Origin: Geomonas diazotrophica
Lineage (GTDB): Bacteria > Desulfobacterota > Desulfuromonadia > Geobacterales > Geobacteraceae
NCBI RefSeq assembly: GCF_018919385.1
Contig: NZ_JAHLMF010000003.1
Location: forward strand, 186,001-250,000
DNA length: 64,000 nt
Direction of reading: 5' to 3'
Shown here: positions 25,641-33,990 of the stretch, one piece after another
Layout: every line of letters begins with the position of its first letter
How positions within the stretch are numbered: the stretch's first letter is position 1
Notes under the pieces: generated by a model
Databases searched by the model: none
Told to the model about the DNA's origin: nothing
Seen by the model: the letters and a program-made list of their open reading frames with translations, nothing else
Made by a program: the position numbers and the translations under genes

Positions 25641-25919
25641 CTGAGATTCGACGATTTGATTTCTAATCGACGAATCCCGCTGAGATTCGACGATTTGATT
25701 TCTAATTCGACGAATCCCGCTGAGATTCGACGATTTGGTTCCAGATTCGACGAATCTCGCTAGAATTCGACGATTTGATTTCTAATTCGACGAATCTCGC
25801 TGGAATTCGACGATTTGATTTCTAATTCGACAAATCTCGCTGAAATTCGACGATTTGATTTCAGATTCGACGAATCTCGCCGAGATTTGACGATTCGATT
25901 TCAGATTCGACGAATCCTG
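25641..25919. repeat. Tandem array of seven 40-bp palindromic units
   Basis: Seven units start at 25641 (39 bp), 25680, 25720, 25760, 25800, 25840 and 25880. Each holds GATTCGACGATTT, a loop of about 7 bases (GATTTCT), and AATTCGACGAATC, which pair as an imperfect hairpin with two mismatches. This gives 14 ATTCGaCGAwT-like sites about 20 bases apart, or two helical turns. The period is not a multiple of three and no open frame crosses it, so it is not coding. It lies between a glycosyltransferase gene and a winged-helix regulator gene, and there are no spacers as in a CRISPR. It may be a multi-site operator or a structured RNA. Confidence 0.9.
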
Positions 25920-25995
25920 CCCAGGTTTCCTTCTCAGGCGTTCTCTTTTCTCTGATGGCCTCAGATTTTCACCTTGTCAATGGTTTTGATGTTTG

Positions 25996-26022
25996 TTGTT
26001 GAAAATTGTGTGGGATTATACT
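25996..26022 (+). promoter_or_regulatory. Candidate promoter of the regulator, near-leaderless mRNA
   Basis: TATACT (26017-26022) is a good -10 with TTGTTG either 15 (25996) or 18 (25993) bases upstream. Transcription would start near 26029, only about 6 bases before the ATG at 26035, which has no ribosome site. This fits a leaderless or nearly leaderless mRNA. Confidence 0.4.
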
Positions 26023-26034
26023 ACTGTTCACTCC

Positions 26035-26640
26035 ATGAACGGTGACGATGAAAAGGTTTTAGATACTTATCGCTCTTTTCTCCTCCTCTCGGAGATCTCC
26101 GGTGACCAGCAGCTCTCGCAACGCGAGCTGGCGAAACGCCTCGGCATCGCCCTGGGACTGGTCAACTCCTACCTGAAGAACCTGGTGGCCAAAGGCTTCG
26201 TCCGGGTCAACAGCTACCCCAAAAACCGCTACGCCTACCTCCTCACCCCCAAAGGCTTCGCCGAAAAAAGCCGTCTGGCCTACCAGCACTTAAGCTATTT
26301 CTCCGGCCTCTACACGGTTGCCCGTCAGGATTACCTGAAGCTGTTCAAGTCCATGTCGGCTCACGGGGTCAAGCAGGTAGCCTTCTGCGGCATCGACGAA
26401 GTGGCCGAGATCGCCTACCTTTCGTTGAAAGAGGCGGGTATGGAACTGACGGTGGCAATGGACGCCGAGGCGGCAGGTCGCAAATTCTTCGACAAGTCGG
26501 TGGTGACCCCGGCTATCGGCCTGTTGTCGGGCAACCACAACATCGTGATCACCTCGATGAAGCGGGGCGATGCCCTGCGCGAGGAATTGCTGCGCATGGG
26601 AGTGGATACCGGACGAATCTACCAGGCAGGGAAGAGCTGA
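26035..26640 (+). CDS. Winged-helix transcriptional regulator with Rossmann-like C-terminal domain
   Basis: This 201-residue protein has an N-terminal MarR/Lrp-like winged helix (residues about 5-75): LSQRELAKRLGIALGLVNSYLKNLVAKGF as helix-turn-helix and VNSYPKNRYAYLLTPKG as wing. It resembles regulators found in exopolysaccharide loci. After a linker, residues about 105-195 look like a small Rossmann unit (VKQVAFCGIDEVAEIAYLSLKEAG, then TVAMD), which could bind a nucleotide or nucleotide sugar. It sits between the palindrome array and pseG. Its ATG lacks a ribosome site. A role sensing a sugar nucleotide and binding the array is a hypothesis only. Confidence 0.75.
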   Translation: MNGDDEKVLDTYRSFLLLSEISGDQQLSQRELAKRLGIALGLVNSYLKNLVAKGFVRVNSYPKNRYAYLLTPKGFAEKSRLAYQHLSYFSGLYTVARQDYLKLFKSMSAHGVKQVAFCGIDEVAEIAYLSLKEAGMELTVAMDAEAAGRKFFDKSVVTPAIGLLSGNHNIVITSMKRGDALREELLRMGVDTGRIYQAGKS

Positions 26641-26641
26641 T

Positions 26642-27742
26642 ATGGCTGGCGGGACGAACACAAGCATCAAGGTCGTATTCCGAGCAGATTCCTCGGTGAA
26701 CATCGGGGCCGGTCATGTCATGCGCTGCCTTACACTTGCAGCGGCCTTGCGTGACAGAGGTTGCACCGTCTCATTCATCAGCCGGGACCTTACCGGAAAT
26801 ATATCCGCCAACGTGGAGGCTGCCGGTTTTCGGATGTTCAGGATTCCTGCAGGTGCAAACCCCTGCCCCGACGTACCCTTTGCGCTGGATGTGCCGGCGG
26901 ATGTCGCCCAGACCGCAGAGATCCTGCGGCAGGAGCAAAATGTCGACTGGCTGGTGATCGACCATTATGGTATCGATGCCACGTGGGAGACCCCATTGCG
27001 CTCCCTGGTCGGCCACATCATGGTGATTGACGACATCGCCAACCGCAAGCATGACTGTGATCTCATCCTCGATCAAAACCTCTATGAAAACATGGAATCG
27101 CGTTACGACGGACTTGTGCCGGAGAACTGCGCGAAGTTTCTGGGGCCGCGCTACGCCTTGCTCCGTGATGAGTTCGTGCAGGCACGCCGCTCTCTACGGG
27201 AGCGCGACGGCTCGGTTAAGCGGGTTCTGGTCACCTTCGGGGGGGGCGATGCCAGCAACGAGACCGCCAAGGCCCTGGAAGCGTGGCGTCTTGTCGGTCG
27301 CGAAGACGTCGTGGTCGACGTCGTCGTCGGTGCGGCGAACCCCCACCGAGAGCAGTTGAAACAGTTGTGTTCCGAACTGCCCAATGTCTCCTTCTACTGC
27401 AATGTGAGCAACATGGCCCAGATGATGTCCGAGGCCGATCTCGCCGTCGGCGCCGGCGGCAGCACCACATGGGAGAGATGCTTTCTCGGGCTTCCCTCCA
27501 TCACGCTCATCGTCGCCGAAAACCAGGCCGAAACCACAGCTGCTGTTGGTCGCAGAGGGGCAACGTTGAACCTCGGCTGGTATGAGAACGTAGCGGCCGC
27601 CGACCTTGCGGCAGCTATTAAGCAGGTCATTGGAACACCGGAGGTCATGCGAGACATGATCCGCGAAAGCTTTGTATTGATGGGAGATTCCGCGTCGCCC
27701 GGAGCTGTTTTGCTAGTAGAGAGGCTGTTAAGGAAATTATGA
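26642..27742 (+). CDS. pseG: PseG-like UDP-sugar hydrolase (pseudaminic acid pathway)
   Basis: PseG removes UDP from 2,4-diacetamido-2,4,6-trideoxy-L-altrose, a step to pseudaminic acid. The 366-residue protein has a GT-B-like fold, the family motif SVNIGAGHVMRCLTLAAAL with the catalytic histidine, then WLVIDHYGIDATWE and VGAGGSTTWERCFLGLPSI. The ATG one base after the regulator stop has GGGAAGAG upstream; the gene overlaps the flippase by 4 bases. The other Pse genes (B, C, H, F, I) are not in the window, so it may act on a related sugar or with genes elsewhere. Confidence 0.82.
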   Translation: MAGGTNTSIKVVFRADSSVNIGAGHVMRCLTLAAALRDRGCTVSFISRDLTGNISANVEAAGFRMFRIPAGANPCPDVPFALDVPADVAQTAEILRQEQNVDWLVIDHYGIDATWETPLRSLVGHIMVIDDIANRKHDCDLILDQNLYENMESRYDGLVPENCAKFLGPRYALLRDEFVQARRSLRERDGSVKRVLVTFGGGDASNETAKALEAWRLVGREDVVVDVVVGAANPHREQLKQLCSELPNVSFYCNVSNMAQMMSEADLAVGAGGSTTWERCFLGLPSITLIVAENQAETTAAVGRRGATLNLGWYENVAAADLAAAIKQVIGTPEVMRDMIRESFVLMGDSASPGAVLLVERLLRKL

Positions 27743-29073
27743 ATCAGGCATGGGTTAGCTACCTCCCCGCATTTCTAAGAAAGCGGGTGGAGGGCAGGCA
27801 CGAACTTCAGAAGGTCCTCACCAACGCCGGGTGGCTTTTCGGCGACCGACTGCTCCGAATGGGAGTAGGGCTCTTCGTCGGGATCTGGATCGCGCGCTAT
27901 CTCGGCCCGACCCAGTATGGTCTTTTGAGCTATGCCGCGTCGATGATTGCGGTGTTCTCGGCAGTAGCTGTGCTCGGGTTGGATGCCATTGTCGTTCGCG
28001 AAGTAGTGAAAGAACCAGAGAGAGAGCAGGAGATCCTTGGAACTGTTCTCACACTTCGCCTGCTGGCTAGCTTCATCGCATACATCTTGATGGTAGCTAC
28101 TACGTTCTTACTGCGCCCTGATGACCGTCTGTCTCAGATCTTGGTCGCAATCATGGGATGGGCCATGATTTTTGGTTCCTTTGACACCATTGACCTGTGG
28201 TTTCAGTCGAAAGTTTTGTCAAAGTACGTGGTTTATGCAAAGAATACTGCATTCCTCATCGCCTCTATTGTACGGGTGGTGCTTGTTGTCACTAAAGCGC
28301 CCGTGGTTGCTTTTGCGGCGGCCAACTCATTGGAATTCGGCCTTGCAGCAGTCGGCCTCTGCTGTGTATATCGCAGCAATGGCCAGTTGATAAGCAAACT
28401 CAGAACGAGTTGGGAGCTTGCGCGAAGACTGCTGGGGGACTGCTGGCCCCTCGTCTTATCGAGTGTGGTCTTCATGGTCTATTTACGCATCGATCAGATC
28501 ATGCTTGGGCAGATGGCCACCTCGCATGAACTCGGTATCTATGCCTCGGCTGTAAAAATCGCCGAAATTTGGTTCTTCATCCCGACCGCGATCGTGTCTT
28601 CGGTATTTCCCAATATCGTGCGCGCGAGGGAAGTGGACGAGAAGGAGTTTTATAACCGGCTGCAGAAACTTTACAACCTCCTTGCATTCCTGGGCTACGC
28701 CATTGCCATTCCAACCACGTTTATAGCCAGTGTGGTGGTTCACCTCTTCTATGGTGAGGCATACGCAAGCGCCGCGCCGATGCTGGTGCTCCTCATCTGG
28801 AGTGATGTTTTTGCTAACCTCGCAGTTGCCCGAAACACCTTCTTAATGGCGATGAATTGGACGCGAGTCCTCCTGGTCATGACCTTCTTGGGCGCACTGG
28901 CAAATATCGCATTGAACTTTTGGTGGGTACCGAAATACGGCGGGGTCGGGGCGGCTGCCGCCTCATTGATTTCCTATTGGTTCGCGGCACACGGCGGCTG
29001 CTTTCTTTATAAGCCGTTACGCAGGACCGGTGGCATGTTGACCCGCGCTCTGATCTATCCACGGTTCTGGTAG
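27739..29073 (+). CDS. Wzx-type polysaccharide flippase
   Basis: This 444-residue membrane protein has about 12-14 TM segments and family-like motifs: NAGWLFGDRLLRMGVGLFVGIWIARYLGP at the start, an AxxV-type helix set, and VYLRIDQIMLGQMATSHELGIYASAVKIAE in the middle. Wzx proteins flip lipid-linked oligosaccharide units to the periplasm. The gene overlaps pseG by 4 bases. A Wzy polymerase is not obvious in the window; the YfhO-like gene at 41820 is a distant candidate at best. Nearby DNA looks AT-richer than flanking housekeeping genes, suggesting transfer. Confidence 0.87.
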   Translation: MNQAWVSYLPAFLRKRVEGRHELQKVLTNAGWLFGDRLLRMGVGLFVGIWIARYLGPTQYGLLSYAASMIAVFSAVAVLGLDAIVVREVVKEPEREQEILGTVLTLRLLASFIAYILMVATTFLLRPDDRLSQILVAIMGWAMIFGSFDTIDLWFQSKVLSKYVVYAKNTAFLIASIVRVVLVVTKAPVVAFAAANSLEFGLAAVGLCCVYRSNGQLISKLRTSWELARRLLGDCWPLVLSSVVFMVYLRIDQIMLGQMATSHELGIYASAVKIAEIWFFIPTAIVSSVFPNIVRAREVDEKEFYNRLQKLYNLLAFLGYAIAIPTTFIASVVVHLFYGEAYASAAPMLVLLIWSDVFANLAVARNTFLMAMNWTRVLLVMTFLGALANIALNFWWVPKYGGVGAAAASLISYWFAAHGGCFLYKPLRRTGGMLTRALIYPRFW

Positions 29074-29154
29074 CTTGGCTCTGAGAACCGGTACCTCGGA
29101 GATGCTCCTAAGCTATGGCAGCAATAGGAAAGGTTCCAAAGGAGAACCCAGGAA

Positions 29155-30516
29155 ATGTACTTGGATGAATCCATCGTAGGCCTCGCTTCGATGAAGGGGA
29201 AGAAGTTAGATTACTCCGATGTAGACCGGATACAGGATCTATTACGACAAGTGTCGGGTGAGGTTTGTCGTGCAAACGCAATACCGGACCTGCCGTTGGG
29301 CGGAATCGTCAAACCTGGAAGCTCTGTTCTCCTAAAGCCAAACTGGGTTCTTCATCAGAATTTCAGCGGCAAAGGTACTGATTGTCTCGTCACGCACCCC
29401 AATTTTGTTCTGGCGGTGTTAAGAGAGGTCTTTAGCTGCTCTCCCAAAAAGGTGGTCATAGGGGATGCGCCGGTGCAAGGTTGCATCTTCGAAAACATCG
29501 TCACGGACAGTTGGCGAAAAGAAGTCGAAAAAATCGCAACCTGTCCTTATGAAATCGTTGATTTTCGAAGAACCGTTCTTAAAGAGGGCGGGCTGACAGT
29601 TGGACAGGTAAAAGATGCCCGCTCTCAGGATAGATTTCTTCTATTTGACCTAAAAGAGGACAGTCTTCTAGAGCCGGTAAGCAAAAATAACGTAGCATTC
29701 AGAATAACCTGCTACGATCCGGATATTCTTGCTAAACGCCATCATAAAGGCAAGCATCAGTACTTGTTGTGCAAGGAACCCTTTGAGAGCGACGTAATCA
29801 TCAATTTGCCCAAAGTGAAAACCCATAAGAAGGCAGGCCTGACCGCAGCATTGAAGAACTTGGTCGGCATCAATGGAAACAAGGAATACCTGCCCCATCA
29901 TCGTGTCGGAAGCCTTGTAGAGGGGGGAGATTGCTACCGTCAACTCTCGCCTTTAAAAAGAATTGCAGAATATTGTCTGGATGAGGCCAATAGAAACATT
30001 GGAACTCAAACCTGTGCCAGATGGATGAAAGGGTTCGAGAAAGTAATTAAGCTCCGTTCCCGGTTCGGGGATACTGAAATCGAAGGCGGTTGGTATGGCA
30101 ATGATACTGTCTGGCGGATGGCGCTAGACCTGAACAGGATTGCCCTCTACGGTAGGCTTGATGGCACTATGTCAGATGCAAAGCAAAGGCACATCTATTC
30201 CATAGCGGACGGGATCATCGGTGGCCAAGGCGAAGGGCCTCTGGCTCCGACTCCGTTGGACTTAGGGGTCTGCACCTTGGCAGCTTCGTCTGCCTACGCG
30301 GACCTAGTTCACAGTTACCTGCTAGGGTTGGATTTCAGAAAGATCCCACTGGTTAGGGAAGCTTTCGGGGATTTTCGATTCCCGTTGGTTGGGGGTGACG
30401 CGGCAACCTGCCAGGTGGCGGCACAGCAGAGGCTCTATTCGCCGATGGATGTGTCGGCCGAATTTGGACAAAGGGCGGTTCCTGCGCGGGGATGGCAAGG
30501 GCATATCGAGTTATAG
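29155..30516 (+). CDS. DUF362-domain protein
   Basis: This 453-residue protein carries the DUF362 pattern: VKPGSSVLLKPNWVL near residue 55, VVIGDAPVQG near 100, a DVIINLPKVKTHKKAGLTAALKNLVGING core near 220-250 and ADGIIGGQGEGPLAPTPLDLG near 345. Many DUF362 proteins end in a ferredoxin part; this one has no CxxCxxC cluster. AAAGGAG lies about 10 bases before the ATG. It precedes an ATP-grasp gene by 25 bases. The family's biochemistry is not settled, so no function is assigned. Codon use is visibly AT-richer than in the core genes. Confidence 0.8.
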   Translation: MYLDESIVGLASMKGKKLDYSDVDRIQDLLRQVSGEVCRANAIPDLPLGGIVKPGSSVLLKPNWVLHQNFSGKGTDCLVTHPNFVLAVLREVFSCSPKKVVIGDAPVQGCIFENIVTDSWRKEVEKIATCPYEIVDFRRTVLKEGGLTVGQVKDARSQDRFLLFDLKEDSLLEPVSKNNVAFRITCYDPDILAKRHHKGKHQYLLCKEPFESDVIINLPKVKTHKKAGLTAALKNLVGINGNKEYLPHHRVGSLVEGGDCYRQLSPLKRIAEYCLDEANRNIGTQTCARWMKGFEKVIKLRSRFGDTEIEGGWYGNDTVWRMALDLNRIALYGRLDGTMSDAKQRHIYSIADGIIGGQGEGPLAPTPLDLGVCTLAASSAYADLVHSYLLGLDFRKIPLVREAFGDFRFPLVGGDAATCQVAAQQRLYSPMDVSAEFGQRAVPARGWQGHIEL

Positions 30517-30541
30517 CTCCTCATAGATCAAGGAGATTGGA

Positions 30542-31597
30542 ATGTTGATTGGCATACATCCGGATCATGTATGGGGGACCAGCTTCTCCGACAGGTGGAT
30601 ACCGTTTTTGAAAACTCTTGATGTGGACGTCAAGATCTTGGATTTGCTTCGCCAGGACGCACTTGACCAAGTCAAGGGATGCGATGGCGTGATGTGGCGT
30701 TGGGCGCACCGGGCGCAGGACAAGCAATCCGCGAAGATGATCTTGTACGTCATCGAGAAGTATCTTAAGCTCCCAGTCTTTCCCGAAACCAAGACTTCAT
30801 GGCACTTTGATGAAAAGGTGGCTCAGAAATACCTTCTGCAATCCTTGGATGTGCCGCTCCCGGATCAATGGGTCTTCTGGAGTCACGACGACGCGTCTGC
30901 ATGGGCAAAGTGTCAGGCAAAGTATCCGGTGGTCTTCAAACTTTCCGTAGGCGCTGGGGCCTCGAGTGTTGCCAAGGTGGACTCTTGCGCCGAAGCTCTC
31001 TCCTTCGTAGACCGCATGTTCAAAAGGGGAATCTTCCCGATGACCATGAACGAGTTTCGTCATCGGTTCATTCCCGCAAGTCGTCGTGAGGCGAAGAAGT
31101 TTTTGTGTCGTTTCACCGATACTTTTGGTTACATCGCGATGAACCAGTATCCGCGTCTCGATTCGGAATGGTGGAAGCCGGAGATGGGCTACGCGCTATT
31201 CCAGGAATTTCTTCCCAAGAACGAGTATGACACCCGAATAACAGTCATAGGTGACAGGGCCTTCGGGTTCAGAAGATATAACCGGCCCAACGATTTCAGG
31301 GCGTCTGGCAGTGGAAACATAGATTACAATCCTGCCGGCATCGATCTGGAGATGGTGAAAATTGCCTTCGAGACCTCGAAGGCGGCAGGCTTCACGTGCA
31401 TGGCCTACGATTTTCTCTACAAGGACGGGAAACCGGTGGTTTGTGAAATCAGCTACACTTTTGCCGATTATGCCATCCACTCCTGTCCGGGGCATTGGGA
31501 CAGCAACCTCTGCTGGCATGATGGCCAGATGTGGCCGGAGGATGCCCAGATCATAGATTTCGTAGAGTCAATCCGCAGAGGGAAAACTACGTCATGA
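30542..31597 (+). CDS. ATP-grasp-type ligase of the polysaccharide locus
   Basis: The 351-residue protein has features of an ATP-grasp domain: a central lid segment (PVVFKLSVGAGASSVAKV) whose lysine would contact ATP, FQEFLPKNEYDTRITVIGDRAFGFRR, and a final CEISYTFADYAI-like acid-rich metal site. The pattern is closest to RimK-like and other carboxylate-amine ligases. A GGAG lies 7 bases before ATG. It overlaps the next glycosyltransferase by 4 bases (ATGA). In polysaccharide loci such ligases may add amino acids to sugars, but here the substrate is unknown. Confidence 0.72.
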   Translation: MLIGIHPDHVWGTSFSDRWIPFLKTLDVDVKILDLLRQDALDQVKGCDGVMWRWAHRAQDKQSAKMILYVIEKYLKLPVFPETKTSWHFDEKVAQKYLLQSLDVPLPDQWVFWSHDDASAWAKCQAKYPVVFKLSVGAGASSVAKVDSCAEALSFVDRMFKRGIFPMTMNEFRHRFIPASRREAKKFLCRFTDTFGYIAMNQYPRLDSEWWKPEMGYALFQEFLPKNEYDTRITVIGDRAFGFRRYNRPNDFRASGSGNIDYNPAGIDLEMVKIAFETSKAAGFTCMAYDFLYKDGKPVVCEISYTFADYAIHSCPGHWDSNLCWHDGQMWPEDAQIIDFVESIRRGKTTS

Positions 31598-32814
31598 GGA
31601 TTGGCTTTGTAACCACGGAATACGTGACGGAAGAGCAGAATTACGATGGGGGGCTGTCCAATTACCTTAGTAGGATAAGCCTTGCTTTGAAGAGCAAAGG
31701 GCACGAGCCCGTCATAGTAGTTGCATCGTCATCTAACGGAAGCTTTCGTCACAACGAAGTTGAGGTAAACAGGGTGAAGGCCCTCTGTTACAGCAAAAGG
31801 TTGATGAAGATCCTCCAAATATTCCCTGGCCTCGATTGGAAAGTAGTCAGTTGGCAGCTCAATAGGAGAATTCGAAGGCTTCATCAAGAGCAACCTTTTG
31901 ATGTCGTTCAGTATGCGAGCGTCGGAGCCACGATCCTGTCGCGGCACCAAGATATTCCGTCGGTTGCGAGAATTTCGGGTAATCAGAAACTTTGGGATAT
32001 CGCCTATGAGGAAGCTCCGTCCCGTAAGAAAAGTGCCTACCAGGATCTCGAAATCGCAGGTCTGGGGCGGGCTGATTCGCTGTATGGCCCGAGCAGGGTG
32101 ATTGCGGATTACCTCAAGGCGAATCACGGCTTCGACGTTCAAATCATAGAGTCCCCCTTCGTGCAGGAGTGCAGTGCCTTTAACACTGACGTCTATAGCA
32201 ACATCCGTTCGAGAGTTGCCGGCGACTACCTCCTGTTTTTCGGATCGTTGGGGCTCGCCAAGGGGGTCAAGACCATAGCCGACATGGCGCATGATCTCCT
32301 CGAAAAGTATCCAAAGCTGAGCATGGTCTTTGTGGGCAAGGACATGGGGTACAATGGTCAGCCTATCATGAGCTATGTGTTGGAAAGAGCCGGAGAGCAT
32401 GCCGATAGAATAGTCTGGCACGACAGGGTCAAGCATGAGCAACTCTATCCTGTTATCGAAGGGGCAAAACTGGTCCTGTTGCCCTCGAGGATCGACAACT
32501 TTCCCAACTGCTGTGTCGAGGCCATGGCTTTCAAAAAAGTCGTGATCGGGACCAAAGGCGCCAGCTTTGAACAGTTGATAGATGATGGCATCAGCGGACT
32601 GTTGTCCATTCCCGACGATCCACAGAGTCTGCTTGCTGTGGTGACAAAGGCCCTGGACATGCCGGAGCAAGAGCTTCAAGAGATCGGCGAGCGATCGTCA
32701 CGGCGCGCAATGGAGCTGTCACCGGAAAAGATAGTTGAGCAGTTGCTGGCGTACTATAAGGACGTAATCGAGCGCACCAAGGCCAAAGAGATCAAGGCCG
32801 GACGGGTGCAGTAG
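31594..32814 (+). CDS. Family 4 glycosyltransferase
   Basis: The 406-residue GT-B enzyme begins MRIGFVTTEYVTEEQNYDGGLSNYL, the usual start with a glycine-rich acceptor loop. The C-terminal half has LLFFGSLGLAKGVKTIADMA, LLPSRIDNFPNCCVEAMAFKKVVIGTKGASFEQLIDDG, the donor-sugar site of GT4. It overlaps the ATP-grasp stop codon and lies two bases from the next glycosyltransferase, so they act as one operon. No sugar assignment is possible. Confidence 0.87.
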   Translation: MRIGFVTTEYVTEEQNYDGGLSNYLSRISLALKSKGHEPVIVVASSSNGSFRHNEVEVNRVKALCYSKRLMKILQIFPGLDWKVVSWQLNRRIRRLHQEQPFDVVQYASVGATILSRHQDIPSVARISGNQKLWDIAYEEAPSRKKSAYQDLEIAGLGRADSLYGPSRVIADYLKANHGFDVQIIESPFVQECSAFNTDVYSNIRSRVAGDYLLFFGSLGLAKGVKTIADMAHDLLEKYPKLSMVFVGKDMGYNGQPIMSYVLERAGEHADRIVWHDRVKHEQLYPVIEGAKLVLLPSRIDNFPNCCVEAMAFKKVVIGTKGASFEQLIDDGISGLLSIPDDPQSLLAVVTKALDMPEQELQEIGERSSRRAMELSPEKIVEQLLAYYKDVIERTKAKEIKAGRVQ

Positions 32815-32815
32815 G

Positions 32816-33973
32816 GTGGCCGGTTTGTCAAAAACCCTGCGCGGGAAGAAGGTCGTTTTCGTCTTTGGAAGTCTCGACCTAGGCGGCGCTGAACGACGCG
32901 GGCTCCTGCTGGCGGATTACCTCCAAAAATGCACTGGGGCCGTTGTCCAGGTCATCGGGTTGAACGACACGCCCGGCCGGCTTTCTTCCCTGTGCGATCA
33001 GCTTGGCATATCCTGGTGGGGCGTCCGCTTTCATTGGGGACTCAGGCGTCGTGTTACTTCTTTTCTCAGGGCGGTTCAGGCTGTCCGCCGGGGCGAACCG
33101 GACATCGTCCTTTCCTATACTCGTGTCCCTAATTTGGTCTGTGCCTGGGGGAAAAGGTGGCTCGGAGCGAAGTTGCTTGTATGGAACCAGGCGGATGAGG
33201 GACTACTGCTGAACGGCTCCTTCGCATTTCGTGTCGCGGCTGAGGCGCCTGACTGCTTTATTTCCAATTCAATGGGGGGGCGGGCCTTCCTGATGGAAAC
33301 CTACGGCATCTCCCCGGACAAGGTCAACGTGGTACCAAACGGCGTCGCAATGGCCACGCCGCGGCTGGGAAGGGCTGAGTGGCGTAGTCAGTGGGACGTC
33401 GCCTTGGAAGTACCGGTTGTCGGAATGGTCGCCAACCTCAGCGTCTACAAGGACCACGACACCTTGGTCCGTGCCTGGGGCCGGGTCATCGCTGCCGGTT
33501 GGAAGCAGCCGCCTGTTCTGGTACTCGCCGGCAGGTGTGACGGTACTGAGCAGGGGCTGAAAGCTCTGGCCCATGACTTGGGCATTTCTGAGCAGTTGAA
33601 GATCATTGGTGCAGTTGATGATGTGGCGGGCCTGCTTCAGGCACTCGATCTCTTTGTCTATTCTTCCCGAAGCGAAGGCGTCCCAAACGGCGTGCTCGAG
33701 GCAATGGCATCCGGCTTGGCGGTAGTTGGCACCGATATTCCGGGCATACGAGAGGCGGTAGGCCCGGAGGGGGTGGCATACCTGACTCCCGTAGGCGACT
33801 GCGACGCGATGGCTGACCGGATAATAGAGTTGCTGCGGGAAAAAGCAGCCAGGCAGCAGGTGGGGCAGACGCTGCGGGAGCGGGTCGAGCAGAGCTTCTC
33901 CCTTGAGGTCATGTGCCGGAGGTCGGAGGACGTGATCGCCAGTGCCTTTCGTCATTATCAAAGGAAGGATTAG
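32816..33973 (+). CDS. Family 4 glycosyltransferase
   Basis: 385 residues. The N-terminal FVFGSLDLGGAERR and C-terminal VYSSRSEGVPNGVLEAMASGLAVVGTDIPGIREAV are classic GT4 motifs with the E-x7-E pair around the sugar nucleotide. The middle HDTLVRAWGRV...VLVLAGRCDG region is also typical. GTG starts one base after the previous stop. The ribosome site is weak, consistent with coupling to upstream translation. Substrate unknown. Confidence 0.88.
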   Translation: MAGLSKTLRGKKVVFVFGSLDLGGAERRGLLLADYLQKCTGAVVQVIGLNDTPGRLSSLCDQLGISWWGVRFHWGLRRRVTSFLRAVQAVRRGEPDIVLSYTRVPNLVCAWGKRWLGAKLLVWNQADEGLLLNGSFAFRVAAEAPDCFISNSMGGRAFLMETYGISPDKVNVVPNGVAMATPRLGRAEWRSQWDVALEVPVVGMVANLSVYKDHDTLVRAWGRVIAAGWKQPPVLVLAGRCDGTEQGLKALAHDLGISEQLKIIGAVDDVAGLLQALDLFVYSSRSEGVPNGVLEAMASGLAVVGTDIPGIREAVGPEGVAYLTPVGDCDAMADRIIELLREKAARQQVGQTLRERVEQSFSLEVMCRRSEDVIASAFRHYQRKD

Positions 33974-33990
33974 CTGGGAGATGGGTAAGC

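Noticed and set aside
25641-25919. Possible CRISPR array (regular repeats)
   Set aside because: The 40-base units are direct neighbours with no unique spacers, no cas genes are near, and both halves of the unit repeat. It is a tandem repeat.
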